DNA from: Chryseobacterium luquanense
GTDB lineage: Bacteria; Bacteroidota; Bacteroidia; Flavobacteriales; Weeksellaceae
Assembly: GCF_026460945.1 (NCBI RefSeq)
Contig: NZ_JAOVZV010000007.1
Location: forward strand, 1 to 64,000
Length of the DNA stretch: 64,000 nucleotides
Direction of reading: 5' to 3'
In this document: piece by piece, positions 44,887 through 52,678 of the stretch
How the letters are laid out: each line of letters opens with the position of its first letter
Numbering within the stretch: position 1 is the stretch's first letter
Made by a program: the position numbers and the translations under genes
The notes under the pieces: model-generated
Databases searched by the model: none
The model's input: the letters and a program-made list of their open reading frames with translations, nothing else
Told to the model about the DNA's origin: nothing

Positions 44887-45225
44887 TTAATTTTTAACAA
44901 TTAATATAAAATCTTCTTCCAATAGTTTATAGCCTTGGTCGTAAACGAATTTATATTCAGAACCATTTTTGTAAACTTTAATATTGGTAAAATATTTAAA
45001 ATCAAAACCTAAGCCATCTAATTTTGACTTTGCAATTTTAGTTTTTCCATCAATATTAATTTCACTCAGAATACGATAATTTTTGCGGAGTTTGTTGTTT
45101 ACATTCCGCATAAGATTGCTCGAATCTTTGTTCTGTTTATTGTTAAAAGCATTTCTGCAAGCGTCGTTACAGAATTTTTTATCAGACCTGCCGATTATTT
45201 TTTCGCCACATTCGATACATTCCAT
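44887..45225 (-). CDS. Small zinc-ribbon protein (DUF2116-like)
   Basis: A 112-residue protein. The N-terminal MECIECGEKIIGRSDKKFCNDACR gives a C-x2-C...C-x3-C zinc site typical of small cytosolic proteins with a ribbon followed by a basic helix. The C-terminal half is beta-rich. No function is assigned. It begins six bases after the HPP gene's end and probably shares its transcript. Confidence 0.75.
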   Translation of the reverse strand: MECIECGEKIIGRSDKKFCNDACRNAFNNKQNKDSSNLMRNVNNKLRKNYRILSEINIDGKTKIAKSKLDGLGFDFKYFTNIKVYKNGSEYKFVYDQGYKLLEEDFILIVKN

Positions 45226-45230
45226 ACTAA

Positions 45231-45827
45231 TTAATTTTTCAGTTTGTGTTGATGTTTTTTCTTTAAAGCTTTAATAAATCTGCTGTGAGTAGGATAGCTT
45301 CGGTTTTTTGTCATATTATTAAAAACCAAAGCCACTAAAAGTAAGATTAAACAACCTGATAAAACAGGCGAAAGTACATACCAATAACCCAATTCAGGAA
45401 TTTTTCCTGTAGAACTCACTGCAATTAATGCTGTTGCTCCACCGGGAGGATGAAGTGTTTTGGAAAATTGCATAAAAACTATCGATAAACCAACCGCCAA
45501 AGGAGCCGAAATCCAAATAATATCAGGAACAATTTTAAAAACTGTAACTCCGATTATTGCTGAAATCACATGACCACCAATTAAGTTTCTAGGTTGAGCA
45601 AGCGGACTTTGAATCGCTCCGTAAATTAATACACACGAAGCTCCAAATGAACCGATTAAAAAAATATTCTCCTGTTTAAATAAAAATTGTGATTGTAAAA
45701 AAGCGATAATTCCAATACCAAAAAAAGCTCCTAAAAATGACCAGAAATGTTCTTTATAATCGACTAATGTTTCTTTATAAATAACATATTTCGAAACTCT
45801 GAGCGTTCTTTTGAAAGTTTTTTTCAC
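45231..45827 (-). CDS. HPP-family integral membrane protein
   Basis: A 198-residue membrane protein with about four to five TM segments. The diagnostic TLHPPGGATALIAV lies near residue 125. HPP proteins occur in bacteria and plant plastids; one plant member transports nitrite, but the function of bacterial ones is unclear. It is the first gene of a short minus-strand unit with the zinc-ribbon and TIGR01777 genes. Confidence 0.88.
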   Translation of the reverse strand: MKKTFKRTLRVSKYVIYKETLVDYKEHFWSFLGAFFGIGIIAFLQSQFLFKQENIFLIGSFGASCVLIYGAIQSPLAQPRNLIGGHVISAIIGVTVFKIVPDIIWISAPLAVGLSIVFMQFSKTLHPPGGATALIAVSSTGKIPELGYWYVLSPVLSGCLILLLVALVFNNMTKNRSYPTHSRFIKALKKKHQHKLKN

Positions 45828-45959
45828 AATAAATTTATTTGGAATTTAAAGGTACAAAATATCCGTTTGTAAACGACTGTAAAAGTGTATAAAATGATTA
45901 TTTGAATTTTTATCTAAGAAGATGTTTTGTTGGAGAATTATTGAAAACAAAAACGTGTT

Positions 45960-46015
45960 TTTGTCATTCTGAAAGAATCTGAGGAAAGATGTAGAGATGC
46001 TTTCAGCATGACAAA
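45960..46015. repeat. Palindromic intergenic repeat (TCATTCTGAAAG type)
   Basis: TTTGTCATTCTGAAAG (45960-45975) is repeated inverted as CTTTCAGCATGACAAA (46000-46015) with one mismatch, around a 24-base loop. Palindromes with TGTCATTCTGA ends are common between genes in many bacteria. It would form a strong cruciform or RNA hairpin. Confidence 0.65.
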
Positions 46016-46109
46016 CACAATGTTGAAATTTCTGAAAACTTAAAATATCTTTTGTGCTAAAAAGCAAAAGTCTTTCATTTTCCAAAAAAAAGTCTCACAT
46101 TTGCGCCAT

Positions 46110-46193
46110 CAATGGGGTGCTGCAACAGCGGCTGAGATGATACCCGGGAAATTTTTCCACACCTGATTCGGATAATGCCGACGTAGGGATTTT
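46110..46193 (+). ncRNA. TPP riboswitch (THI element)
   Basis: GGGGTGC, then GGCTGAGATGATACCCG, ACCTGATTCGGATAATGCC and GACGTAGGGA match the conserved THI-box order and spacing. The downstream gene at 46234 is a PnuC-like transporter, so the element should turn off thiamine uptake when TPP is plentiful. Confidence 0.93.
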
Positions 46194-46233
46194 TATGATT
46201 TATCATCTCATCATTTAATTTATATAAGTTAAT

Positions 46234-46833
46234 TTGATGCAGGAAATTTTACAACAGACAACATGGCAAGAATGGCTTGGTGTCTGCTTTTCAGTAGTTC
46301 AGGTTTTATTAGCCAGAAAAAACAATTCAAACAATTATCTTTTCGGAATTGCCGGAATTTCTCTTTCACTTTACGTGATGTTTTTCGCTAAACTTTATGC
46401 GGAATTTACCTTAAATCTTTACTATCTCGTCATGAGCATTTACGGATGGCTCTACTGGAAGTTTGGTAAACGAAAATCAGAAACGGTGATTTCTGAAACC
46501 ACAAATCAAGAGAAATTGATTACTACAGGAATTGTGGTGGGAACTTTCGGCTTGTTTTGGTTTTTTCTAACGCAGTTTACCGATTCTGATGTTCCGATTT
46601 TAGATTCTTTGGTCAGTGCTTTTGCTTGGGCAGGAATGTGGTTGATGGCTCGAAGAAAAATCGAAAATTGGGTTTTGTTGAATATGAGCAACATCATCGC
46701 AATTCCGTTGTTGATTCATAAAGGTCTTTATCTGTATGCTGCTTTGACGGCTTTCTTATTTATTGTCGCTATTTCTGGTTATCTGGAATGGCGGAAGATT
46801 ATTAAATCAAAAACCGCAACGGTTATTGAATAA
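46234..46833 (+). CDS. pnuT: PnuC-like transporter, probably thiamine importer PnuT
   Basis: A 199-residue membrane protein with about seven TM segments. WLGVCFSVVQVLLARKNNSNNYLFG and SIYGWLYWKFG are the family motifs of PnuC-type facilitators, and WNVSNI-like NWVLLNMSNIIAIPLLIHKGLYLYAAL closes the core. Classical PnuC takes nicotinamide riboside. The TPP riboswitch 40 bp upstream argues strongly for thiamine as substrate (PnuT). The gene symbol rests on that context. Confidence 0.88.
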   Translation: MMQEILQQTTWQEWLGVCFSVVQVLLARKNNSNNYLFGIAGISLSLYVMFFAKLYAEFTLNLYYLVMSIYGWLYWKFGKRKSETVISETTNQEKLITTGIVVGTFGLFWFFLTQFTDSDVPILDSLVSAFAWAGMWLMARRKIENWVLLNMSNIIAIPLLIHKGLYLYAALTAFLFIVAISGYLEWRKIIKSKTATVIE

Positions 46834-46837
46834 ATTT

Positions 46838-46903
46838 TCACGCAGATGTAGCAAGTATGCAGATTTTTTTGACTATATGTAAAATCTGCTTAATCAGTGA
46901 GAG
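46838..46903. repeat. Dispersed repeat (GCAGATTTT type), possible terminator
   Basis: CACGCAGATGTAGCA, GCAGATTTTTTT and AAAATCTGCTTAATC form an inverted repeat (GCAGATTTT/AAAATCTGC) between two plus-strand genes. The same composition is frequent in Bacteroidota intergenic regions. The stem plus T run may also terminate pnuT transcripts. Confidence 0.6.
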
Positions 46904-46924
46904 ATAAAAAATGAAAAAGCAACA

Positions 46925-47980
46925 ATGAATAATAAGAACCTCTCAAAAAAAAATTTTGGAATAATGCTTTTGCATAAGGAAATAAGAGAAAAAATGCACG
47001 GTGTTTCTGAAGTTCCGCAATCGGTGATCTATCATATTCATCAGGAAAGATTGCTTCAGATTTGGGTTCCGAAAGTGTATGGCGGATTAGGATTACGGTT
47101 AAATCAAGGTTTACGGTTACTTTTTGATTGGTCAAAGATTGATGGAAGTTTAGGTTGGATGCTGACTTTATGCTCCGGAGCCAACTTTTTCTCAAGAAAT
47201 TTAAAACCTGAAATTGCAAGAGAACTTTTCTCCAACTCAAAAACCTGTTTCGGAGGAATCGGAATGATTGGCGGAACTGCAGAAAAACAAACTGACGAAA
47301 CTTTTTTGATTAACGGACTTTGGCATTTTGCAACCGGAGCGCCACACTTGAGTCATTTTACTTTAAATGCTAAATTGACTGAAAACGGAAATCCCTTAGT
47401 TGATGAATCTGGTTCTGAAATAATCAGGTCATTTGTTATTACTAAAAATCAGGCTGAAATCATCCCGAATTGGAAATCGATGGGAATGAAAGCAACCGGA
47501 ACGTATTCTTTTAAAGTGGACAATGTAAAAGTTTCGGAAGATTACAGTTTTATTTATGATGAGTTTTTTACGGATGATGTTTTAGATAAAATTCCGTTCA
47601 GGATTTTTGCAGATTTGACTTTGTTGGTTAATTATCTCGGGATGGCTTATCATTTTTCAGAAGAAGCAGCTAAAATTCGACCTTATCTTAACCTGGATTT
47701 TTTTAATAATAAAATAGAAGAATCGATGGAGAAAGTAATTGATTTTGCTGATGAAATTGAATCTTTATTACATGATTCCAAATTAATTGTTTCTGAAAAG
47801 CAATCTGAAATTCATGATTATTCTTCAAATTTGGTTGAAAGTTTGTCGCATCAGATTCTTGATATTTATTTTCAGTTAGGAATTAAAGCAAGTCATACCG
47901 ATTCTGCAGTCTATCAGGTTTTTTGTGATTATTTTACGGCAACTCAGCACTCTAATTTTAGGAGGGAATTTGGAGAGTGA
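46925..47980 (+). CDS. Acyl-CoA dehydrogenase-like flavoprotein
   Basis: A 351-residue protein of the acyl-CoA dehydrogenase superfamily in the branch including DszC-type monooxygenases. The N-terminal helical region has LLQIWVPKVYGGLGLRLNQGLRL, a central beta domain begins INGLWHFATGAPHLSHF, and the C-terminal helices contain TATQHSNFRR. The catalytic base of classical dehydrogenases is not obvious, so it may be an FMN/FAD-dependent monooxygenase. The partner is unknown; no acyl-CoA genes adjoin it. Confidence 0.82.
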   Translation: MNNKNLSKKNFGIMLLHKEIREKMHGVSEVPQSVIYHIHQERLLQIWVPKVYGGLGLRLNQGLRLLFDWSKIDGSLGWMLTLCSGANFFSRNLKPEIARELFSNSKTCFGGIGMIGGTAEKQTDETFLINGLWHFATGAPHLSHFTLNAKLTENGNPLVDESGSEIIRSFVITKNQAEIIPNWKSMGMKATGTYSFKVDNVKVSEDYSFIYDEFFTDDVLDKIPFRIFADLTLLVNYLGMAYHFSEEAAKIRPYLNLDFFNNKIEESMEKVIDFADEIESLLHDSKLIVSEKQSEIHDYSSNLVESLSHQILDIYFQLGIKASHTDSAVYQVFCDYFTATQHSNFRREFGE

Positions 47981-47998
47981 TTCTATAATAATAACAGA

Positions 47999-48180
47999 AG
48001 AATATAACTTTCGGACGCCACAATATTATTTGAAGGCACAAGAATATAACTTTCAGGCACAAAAATATAGTTTACAGATACAAGAATATGACTTACAGGT
48101 GCAAAAATATTGTTTACGGATGCAAGAATATAATTTACAGGTATGCCAATATTAAATACAGATGCAAGAATATAAAAACA
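47999..48180. repeat. Degenerate 21-bp tandem repeat array 3
   Basis: Eight full units and a partial ninth keep an exact 21-bp register from 47999. The consensus opens AGAATATAACTTACAGG. Units alternate: 1, 3, 5, 7, 9 begin AG and 2, 4, 6, 8 begin AC, AA, AA or CC, which points to a 42-bp higher-order period. A frame through the array reads as heptads (EYNFQAQ, KYSLQIQ) only because 21 is seven codons. Confidence 0.88.
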
Positions 48181-48239
48181 TTTAACTTAAATATTCAATT
48201 ACTATCTGAGAATATTAAATTATAACGGCTCTACTTTAT

Positions 48240-48345
48240 CGCAATGAAAGACAAAGTTTTTAAACTAAATGCTTTTCAAGTTAAAGAAGGGTATTTGACT
48301 ACGTCGAATCTTCGATTTCATTTAGCAAAGAAATACAATTCACGG
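48240..48345. repeat. Dispersed intergenic repeat copy next to array 3
   Basis: CGTCGAATCTTCGATTTCA at 48302-48320 is the exact reverse complement of 28946-28964, within about 52 bp of clear similarity (48279-48330). This copy lies 100 bp after array 3, as the other lies beside array 2. Confidence 0.7.
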
Positions 48346-48395
48346 AAATATCAGATGTTTGAAGTATAAATTTAGGATTCAATAATTAATTATCT

Positions 48396-50714
48396 CTACA
48401 GTCTATTCGAATTTTCATTGACTGTATTTTCTTTATAATTCGATTTTCTCAGTTTGCCGAAATTGTATTTTACAGCGATTGAAAGAGTAGGAGTGTTGCC
48501 GAAAAAAGTTCCTTTGGATGTTATTTTTTGATACGTCATTTGTTGAATATAATCCATCTGTCTGAAGACATCATTGTATCGAAAGGTAAAATCAAAATCA
48601 GAAACCGAAGAAGTGAAGCCAAGGTTGACCAGACACATTGCATTGCCTTCATATAATCCTTCTACCCGTTTTGTAATGTAAGAACCATCCAATAAAAAGC
48701 TCAGATATTTCCGCAGAACAACTGTATTATTAGTCGAAAAATAAAGATATGGAGTAGACTTTTTTAAGATTGCCAAAGAGTCTTCTGTCTTGTCATAGTT
48801 TAATGAAAGACTGTTTTGTGAACTCCATTTTTTCCAATTAAATGGATAATCTAAACCTACGTTTGCACCAAGTTCTTTCTCGAAATTCACCATCGTGAAC
48901 TTTGAAATATGGCTGTTTTCGTCATAAACCAAAGTGTAACCCATCGGATTTTTTGAAGAATAAACAGAAGCATTCAAAGACCATTTATTAATATTCATTG
49001 CAAAAGAAACCGTATTTGAATACGTTGGAATAAGGTCCGGGTTTCCTACATATTCCACATACGGACTTCCGTATAAACCACCAGAAGCCAGATTGCTGTA
49101 ATTGGGACGGGAAATGCTTTTGCGGTAATTTAAGGTAAATGTTTTTTTATCGTCTTGTTCAAAGGTAATCTCTGCATTGGGAAACCAGTCGATATAATTT
49201 CTTTCTATTTTGGTTGAATTTTCTACGACATCAAAACCTTTCGCACGAGTAGTTTCCATACGTAAACCGCCTTTAAACTGCCATTTATTAAATGTAGATC
49301 CAAGATTTAAATAAGAGGCAATATTGCTTTCCCTGAAATTATATTTGAAATATTCTATGGGTAAGGTCTCAGAATAATTAGTTTTATTATCGGTTTTGGT
49401 TTCTGCTGTCGTAAAACTTCCGCCAAGTTCCATAAGATATTTTTCTCCAAATTTTTTCTCAACATCAATTCTTCCCGAATATACATTTCCCGAATAATGC
49501 TGATTTCTAAACTGATTAAATAAGTAGCCCGAATTGTTGATATCATTATAAAAATCGTAATCTACATTTTTGCTTTCTCTTTTGTACTGTAAACCTGTGA
49601 AAATGTTGGCGTCAATTTCTGTCAATTTTTTATTGTAATTAAAAATCGAATTGAAGGTGGCTCGGCTACTGTTTTGATGATTCAGTGTTTTAATATGATT
49701 AAAATTACCATTTTCAGAATAATTCGTCACGGTATTATTATCTCCTACATCGGGTCTAAAGTTCGCATTTACGGATAGCGTAACATAATCGTTTTCGTTA
49801 ATTTGCTGATAAAAACTTCCTCCAAAAATCGTTTGTGGCCGCTTTGTAATCGACTTTATAATGTAATCTGATTTTATATTTTCGGAAGGAACTTGATAAT
49901 CAAAACCATTGCTTTCCCAATGATTGATCTGATTGTAGGCTGCATTGAGTTTCCACTCAGTTTTATTTTTTTTATGTTGAAAATTGGCATTCAGATAATT
50001 GCTGAATTTTTTCTGAAACATTGCAGTTTCGGATATACTGAGTTGAGATCCGTCTTTTCTGCTTTTTTTGAGATTGATTTTAATAACTGCTTTTCCTTCA
50101 GATTCGTATTTTACAGAAGGATTTCTAATGATTTCTACCGATTTTATATCTTCTACAGAAATTCCGGATAAGGTGGTAAAATCAACTCTTTGATTGTCGA
50201 TATAAAGCAGTGGAACGCCTTTTCCCACGAAGTTTAAACCTTCACCATTGGCATCAACTCTTATAAATGGCAGTTTTGAAAGTAAATCAATAGATGTAGG
50301 TAATTTATTTAATGGCGAATTGGCAATTTCTAAAGTAATATTTCCATTTTCCACAGAGAAATTTTTTCTTTTTTCTTCAATGGTAACTTCTTGAATTTCT
50401 TGAGTTTTTGGATGGTAAATAATAGTCAGTTCTGCATCTTTTTCCAAAAGAAATGGTTTTTCATTTTGAATGCTCTCTTCAGAAGATATTTGGATATGAT
50501 AATTTCCGGAATTTAAATGATTGAATTCAAATTTTGCATCCTGAGTAATGGTTGACTTTATTAAATGATTTTCGCTGTCAAATAAATAAACATCAATTGG
50601 CTGATTGATTTTTGAATCTTTTTGGTTGAAAATTGTGCCTGTAATTTTTAATTCATTTTGTGCAAAAGTAAATATGGATGTAAAAAGTAAAACCTGGAAA
50701 AGTATATATTTCAT
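48396..50714 (-). CDS. Outer-membrane beta-barrel family protein (TonB receptor-like)
   Basis: A 772-residue exported protein. After the signal peptide (IFTFAQ-N) comes a carboxypeptidase-regulatory-like Ig domain (about 20-110), a plug region (LPFIRVDANGEGLNFVGKGVPLLYID and SVEIIRNPSVKYESEGKAVIKI), then a long aromatic-rich beta barrel of the OMP_b-brl_3 type ending near residue 760. No SusD-like partner lies beside it, so it is probably a metal, siderophore or peptide receptor rather than a glycan one. Confidence 0.88.
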   Translation of the reverse strand: MKYILFQVLLFTSIFTFAQNELKITGTIFNQKDSKINQPIDVYLFDSENHLIKSTITQDAKFEFNHLNSGNYHIQISSEESIQNEKPFLLEKDAELTIIYHPKTQEIQEVTIEEKRKNFSVENGNITLEIANSPLNKLPTSIDLLSKLPFIRVDANGEGLNFVGKGVPLLYIDNQRVDFTTLSGISVEDIKSVEIIRNPSVKYESEGKAVIKINLKKSRKDGSQLSISETAMFQKKFSNYLNANFQHKKNKTEWKLNAAYNQINHWESNGFDYQVPSENIKSDYIIKSITKRPQTIFGGSFYQQINENDYVTLSVNANFRPDVGDNNTVTNYSENGNFNHIKTLNHQNSSRATFNSIFNYNKKLTEIDANIFTGLQYKRESKNVDYDFYNDINNSGYLFNQFRNQHYSGNVYSGRIDVEKKFGEKYLMELGGSFTTAETKTDNKTNYSETLPIEYFKYNFRESNIASYLNLGSTFNKWQFKGGLRMETTRAKGFDVVENSTKIERNYIDWFPNAEITFEQDDKKTFTLNYRKSISRPNYSNLASGGLYGSPYVEYVGNPDLIPTYSNTVSFAMNINKWSLNASVYSSKNPMGYTLVYDENSHISKFTMVNFEKELGANVGLDYPFNWKKWSSQNSLSLNYDKTEDSLAILKKSTPYLYFSTNNTVVLRKYLSFLLDGSYITKRVEGLYEGNAMCLVNLGFTSSVSDFDFTFRYNDVFRQMDYIQQMTYQKITSKGTFFGNTPTLSIAVKYNFGKLRKSNYKENTVNENSNRL

Positions 50715-50924
50715 TCTTGTCTTTTAGTTTAAAACAATCAAGTGTGATATTTTATTACATAGGTTTTCAGAAATTTTAATTTTTAATAGTCAACATAAAT
50801 CTGCTCTAAATTTGAGATCATAAAAGAAATTATTACTGTGTGAGGGAAGAATATTAACAAAATATACCAACAATGTAATTCTTCATTTTGAAAAACTTTG
50901 TTGGTGGCAATGCTGATTTTCTGT

Positions 50925-51464
50925 TTAATGATTTATTTTTTTTCCAATACATTTTTCTAATTCGGTGAACATATCACTAATACTTAAAACTAATAAATCC
51001 GGGTGATCTCTCAACCATTGTGAATTTAGTGTAATCAAATCTTCATTTAAATTATAAAATTCATCGTTATTAAGAGAGTCTCTTGTAGAATTATCTCCGA
51101 AATATTCACTTTTTAAAAAATCCTGAAGTTGAGGTTTCGAAAGGGAATCTACTTTCTCACTTTGTTCAATAAATAGTTTTAAATGCTTTTCGGCGCCTAT
51201 TATTTTCAAACCGCCTCTAATTTCATTGTTTAATTTATTTTCCCATTTTGAATTCCAGACAAATTGAGAAAAGTTACCATTATTGTATTGTGCGAGATAA
51301 TAGTCGAGGTAGTAGCTGATTCTGGAATCAGGATGATAGAATTCCGGGTGAATTCTCTCATCTCTTAACAAATTAATTACAGAAATGTTTGATTCAATTA
51401 ATTTGTATGGGTCGCTACTTTTGTAAGAGTTGTCTGAAACAATAATTTTATCTAATTTTTTCAT
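50925..51464 (-). CDS. Hypothetical protein
   Basis: A 179-residue protein without signal peptide or TM segment. Charged and helical, with YYLDYYLAQYNNGNFSQFVWNSKWENKLNNEIRGGL resembling DUF4375-type proteins of unknown function (D/E-rich start, DMFTELEKCIG near the end). That resemblance is tentative. It stands alone between two intergenic stretches. Confidence 0.65.
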   Translation of the reverse strand: MKKLDKIIVSDNSYKSSDPYKLIESNISVINLLRDERIHPEFYHPDSRISYYLDYYLAQYNNGNFSQFVWNSKWENKLNNEIRGGLKIIGAEKHLKLFIEQSEKVDSLSKPQLQDFLKSEYFGDNSTRDSLNNDEFYNLNEDLITLNSQWLRDHPDLLVLSISDMFTELEKCIGKKINH

Positions 51465-51718
51465 TTTAAAGTTTTCTTATTCTTTTAATATTTCTGATAA
51501 AGTTTAAATATAAAACAATATATAAATAATTGAAGAAAAATAATAAAGATGATAATTAATTGATATTTAATTATTAATCCGTTTTCAAACGACTACAAAC
51601 GAATTTAAATAGTTTATCACCGACTAAATTTTCGAATCTGACGAATCTTTGCAACAGAGATTTGAGAAAACAAGTGAACGTCTCTTATCTGAATATTAAT
51701 TTAAAAAAATACAAAGTT

Positions 51719-52051
51719 ATGTCACTAAGAAACAAAGTAACCTTAATTGGTTTCACAGGAAAAGAAGTTGAAACAGTAAACTTCGAAAACGGAGGAATGA
51801 AAGTTTCCGTATCATTGGCTACAAATGACCATTACACCAATGCAAAAGGCGAGAAGGTGGAAGAAACACAATGGCACAGCTTGGTTGCTTTCGGAAAAAC
51901 AGCTGAGATTTTTCAGAAATATGTTCCGAAAGGAAAAGAGATTGCCATCGAAGGAAAGTTAACGTACAGATCGTACGATGATAAAGACGGCGTGAAAAGA
52001 TATATTACAGAAATAAGAGTAGATGAACTTCTGCTTTTAGGTGGTAAATAA
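51719..52051 (+). CDS. ssb: Single-stranded DNA-binding protein, short form
   Basis: A 110-residue OB-fold protein. The start MSLRNKVTLIGFTGKEV at 51719 fits the SSB family; upstream TTG at 51662 adds unrelated sequence. Conserved parts are SLATNDHYTNAKGEK, TQWHSLVAFGKTAEIFQKYVPKGKEIAIEGKL and RYITEIRVDELLLLG. It ends right after the OB fold, so the flexible linker and acidic C-terminal tip that recruit repair proteins are missing. It is probably a paralogue with a special role. Confidence 0.9.
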   Translation: MSLRNKVTLIGFTGKEVETVNFENGGMKVSVSLATNDHYTNAKGEKVEETQWHSLVAFGKTAEIFQKYVPKGKEIAIEGKLTYRSYDDKDGVKRYITEIRVDELLLLGGK

Positions 52052-52073
52052 TTGATCAACTTTAAATTCATAA

Positions 52074-52535
52074 ATGATGAAAATAAAAGTTTTAAAAATC
52101 AGAATTGCTGACGAATTTCTACGTGAAGATCAAAAGGTAATTGATAATTTCTTGGAAAATCACGAAATTATTAAAACTGAAACAGCATTTATACATGACG
52201 AACAGTTTTGGTCGGTTGTACTGTATTTTAATGACATAGAATCTATTATTAATAAAACCAGTGTAAAAGATTCTAAAGCTGCAAAATATTCTGCAGAAGA
52301 CGAAACTCTGAATCATGATGAAATAAAAATTTTAGATGCTCTCAAACTTTGGCGCTCTGAAAAAGCAAAAGAACAGAATCTTCCTACTTATTTTATTGCG
52401 ACAAACAAAGAACTTATATCTGTTGCGAAATATAAACCAGCCAAGAAAGAAGAGCTTTTAGAAATTAAAGGTTTCGGAAAGCATAAAATTGAAAATTATG
52501 GCGAAGAAATTCTCGAAATTTTAGAAAGTGTATGA
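52074..52535 (+). CDS. HRDC-domain protein
   Basis: A 153-residue cytosolic protein (start possibly one codon later). The N-terminal half is not recognised. The C-terminal HRDC domain (about 80-150) has ILDALKLWRSEKAKEQNLPTYFIATNKELISVAKYKPAKKEELLEIKGFGKHKIENYGEEIL, as in RecQ and RNase D. It probably binds single-stranded nucleic acid. It follows the ssb gene by 22 bp, and the pairing supports a nucleic-acid role. Confidence 0.85.
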   Translation: MMKIKVLKIRIADEFLREDQKVIDNFLENHEIIKTETAFIHDEQFWSVVLYFNDIESIINKTSVKDSKAAKYSAEDETLNHDEIKILDALKLWRSEKAKEQNLPTYFIATNKELISVAKYKPAKKEELLEIKGFGKHKIENYGEEILEILESV

Positions 52536-52572
52536 AAAGTGTATTTAACAATAAAACACAAATGATAAACCG

Positions 52573-52603
52573 AAAGCCAGAGAATAAAACCTCTGGCTTT
52601 TTG
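52573..52603 (+). terminator. Terminator of the ssb-HRDC unit
   Basis: AAAGCCAGAG and CTCTGGCTTT pair around a seven-base loop, followed by T. Confidence 0.9.
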
Positions 52604-52629
52604 TTGGTTTAAAAGTCCTTTCAATTGCT

Positions 52630-52637
52630 TATTTTTG
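52630..52637 (+). promoter_or_regulatory. Possible -7 box of hisS
   Basis: TATTTTTG fits TAnnTTTG. A TTG at 52604-52606 lies 23 bp upstream, somewhat far. It is 41 bp before the hisS start. Confidence 0.4.
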
Positions 52638-52678
52638 CAAGCAATTATTCATTACTTATTATTCATTACGCATATAAT

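Noticed and set aside
46925..47980. True fatty-acid acyl-CoA dehydrogenase of beta-oxidation
   Set aside because: No beta-oxidation genes adjoin it and the catalytic Glu motif is not visible; the DszC-like branch fits better.
47925..48155. Open frame with apparent heptad repeats (EYNFQAQ type)
   Set aside because: The start lies inside the acyl-CoA dehydrogenase-like gene in another frame, and the heptads come from the 21-bp DNA repeat. A real coiled-coil protein is unlikely.
51662..51718. N-terminal extension of SSB from an upstream TTG
   Set aside because: The SSB family starts at the ATG at 51719; the upstream residues have no similarity to the family.
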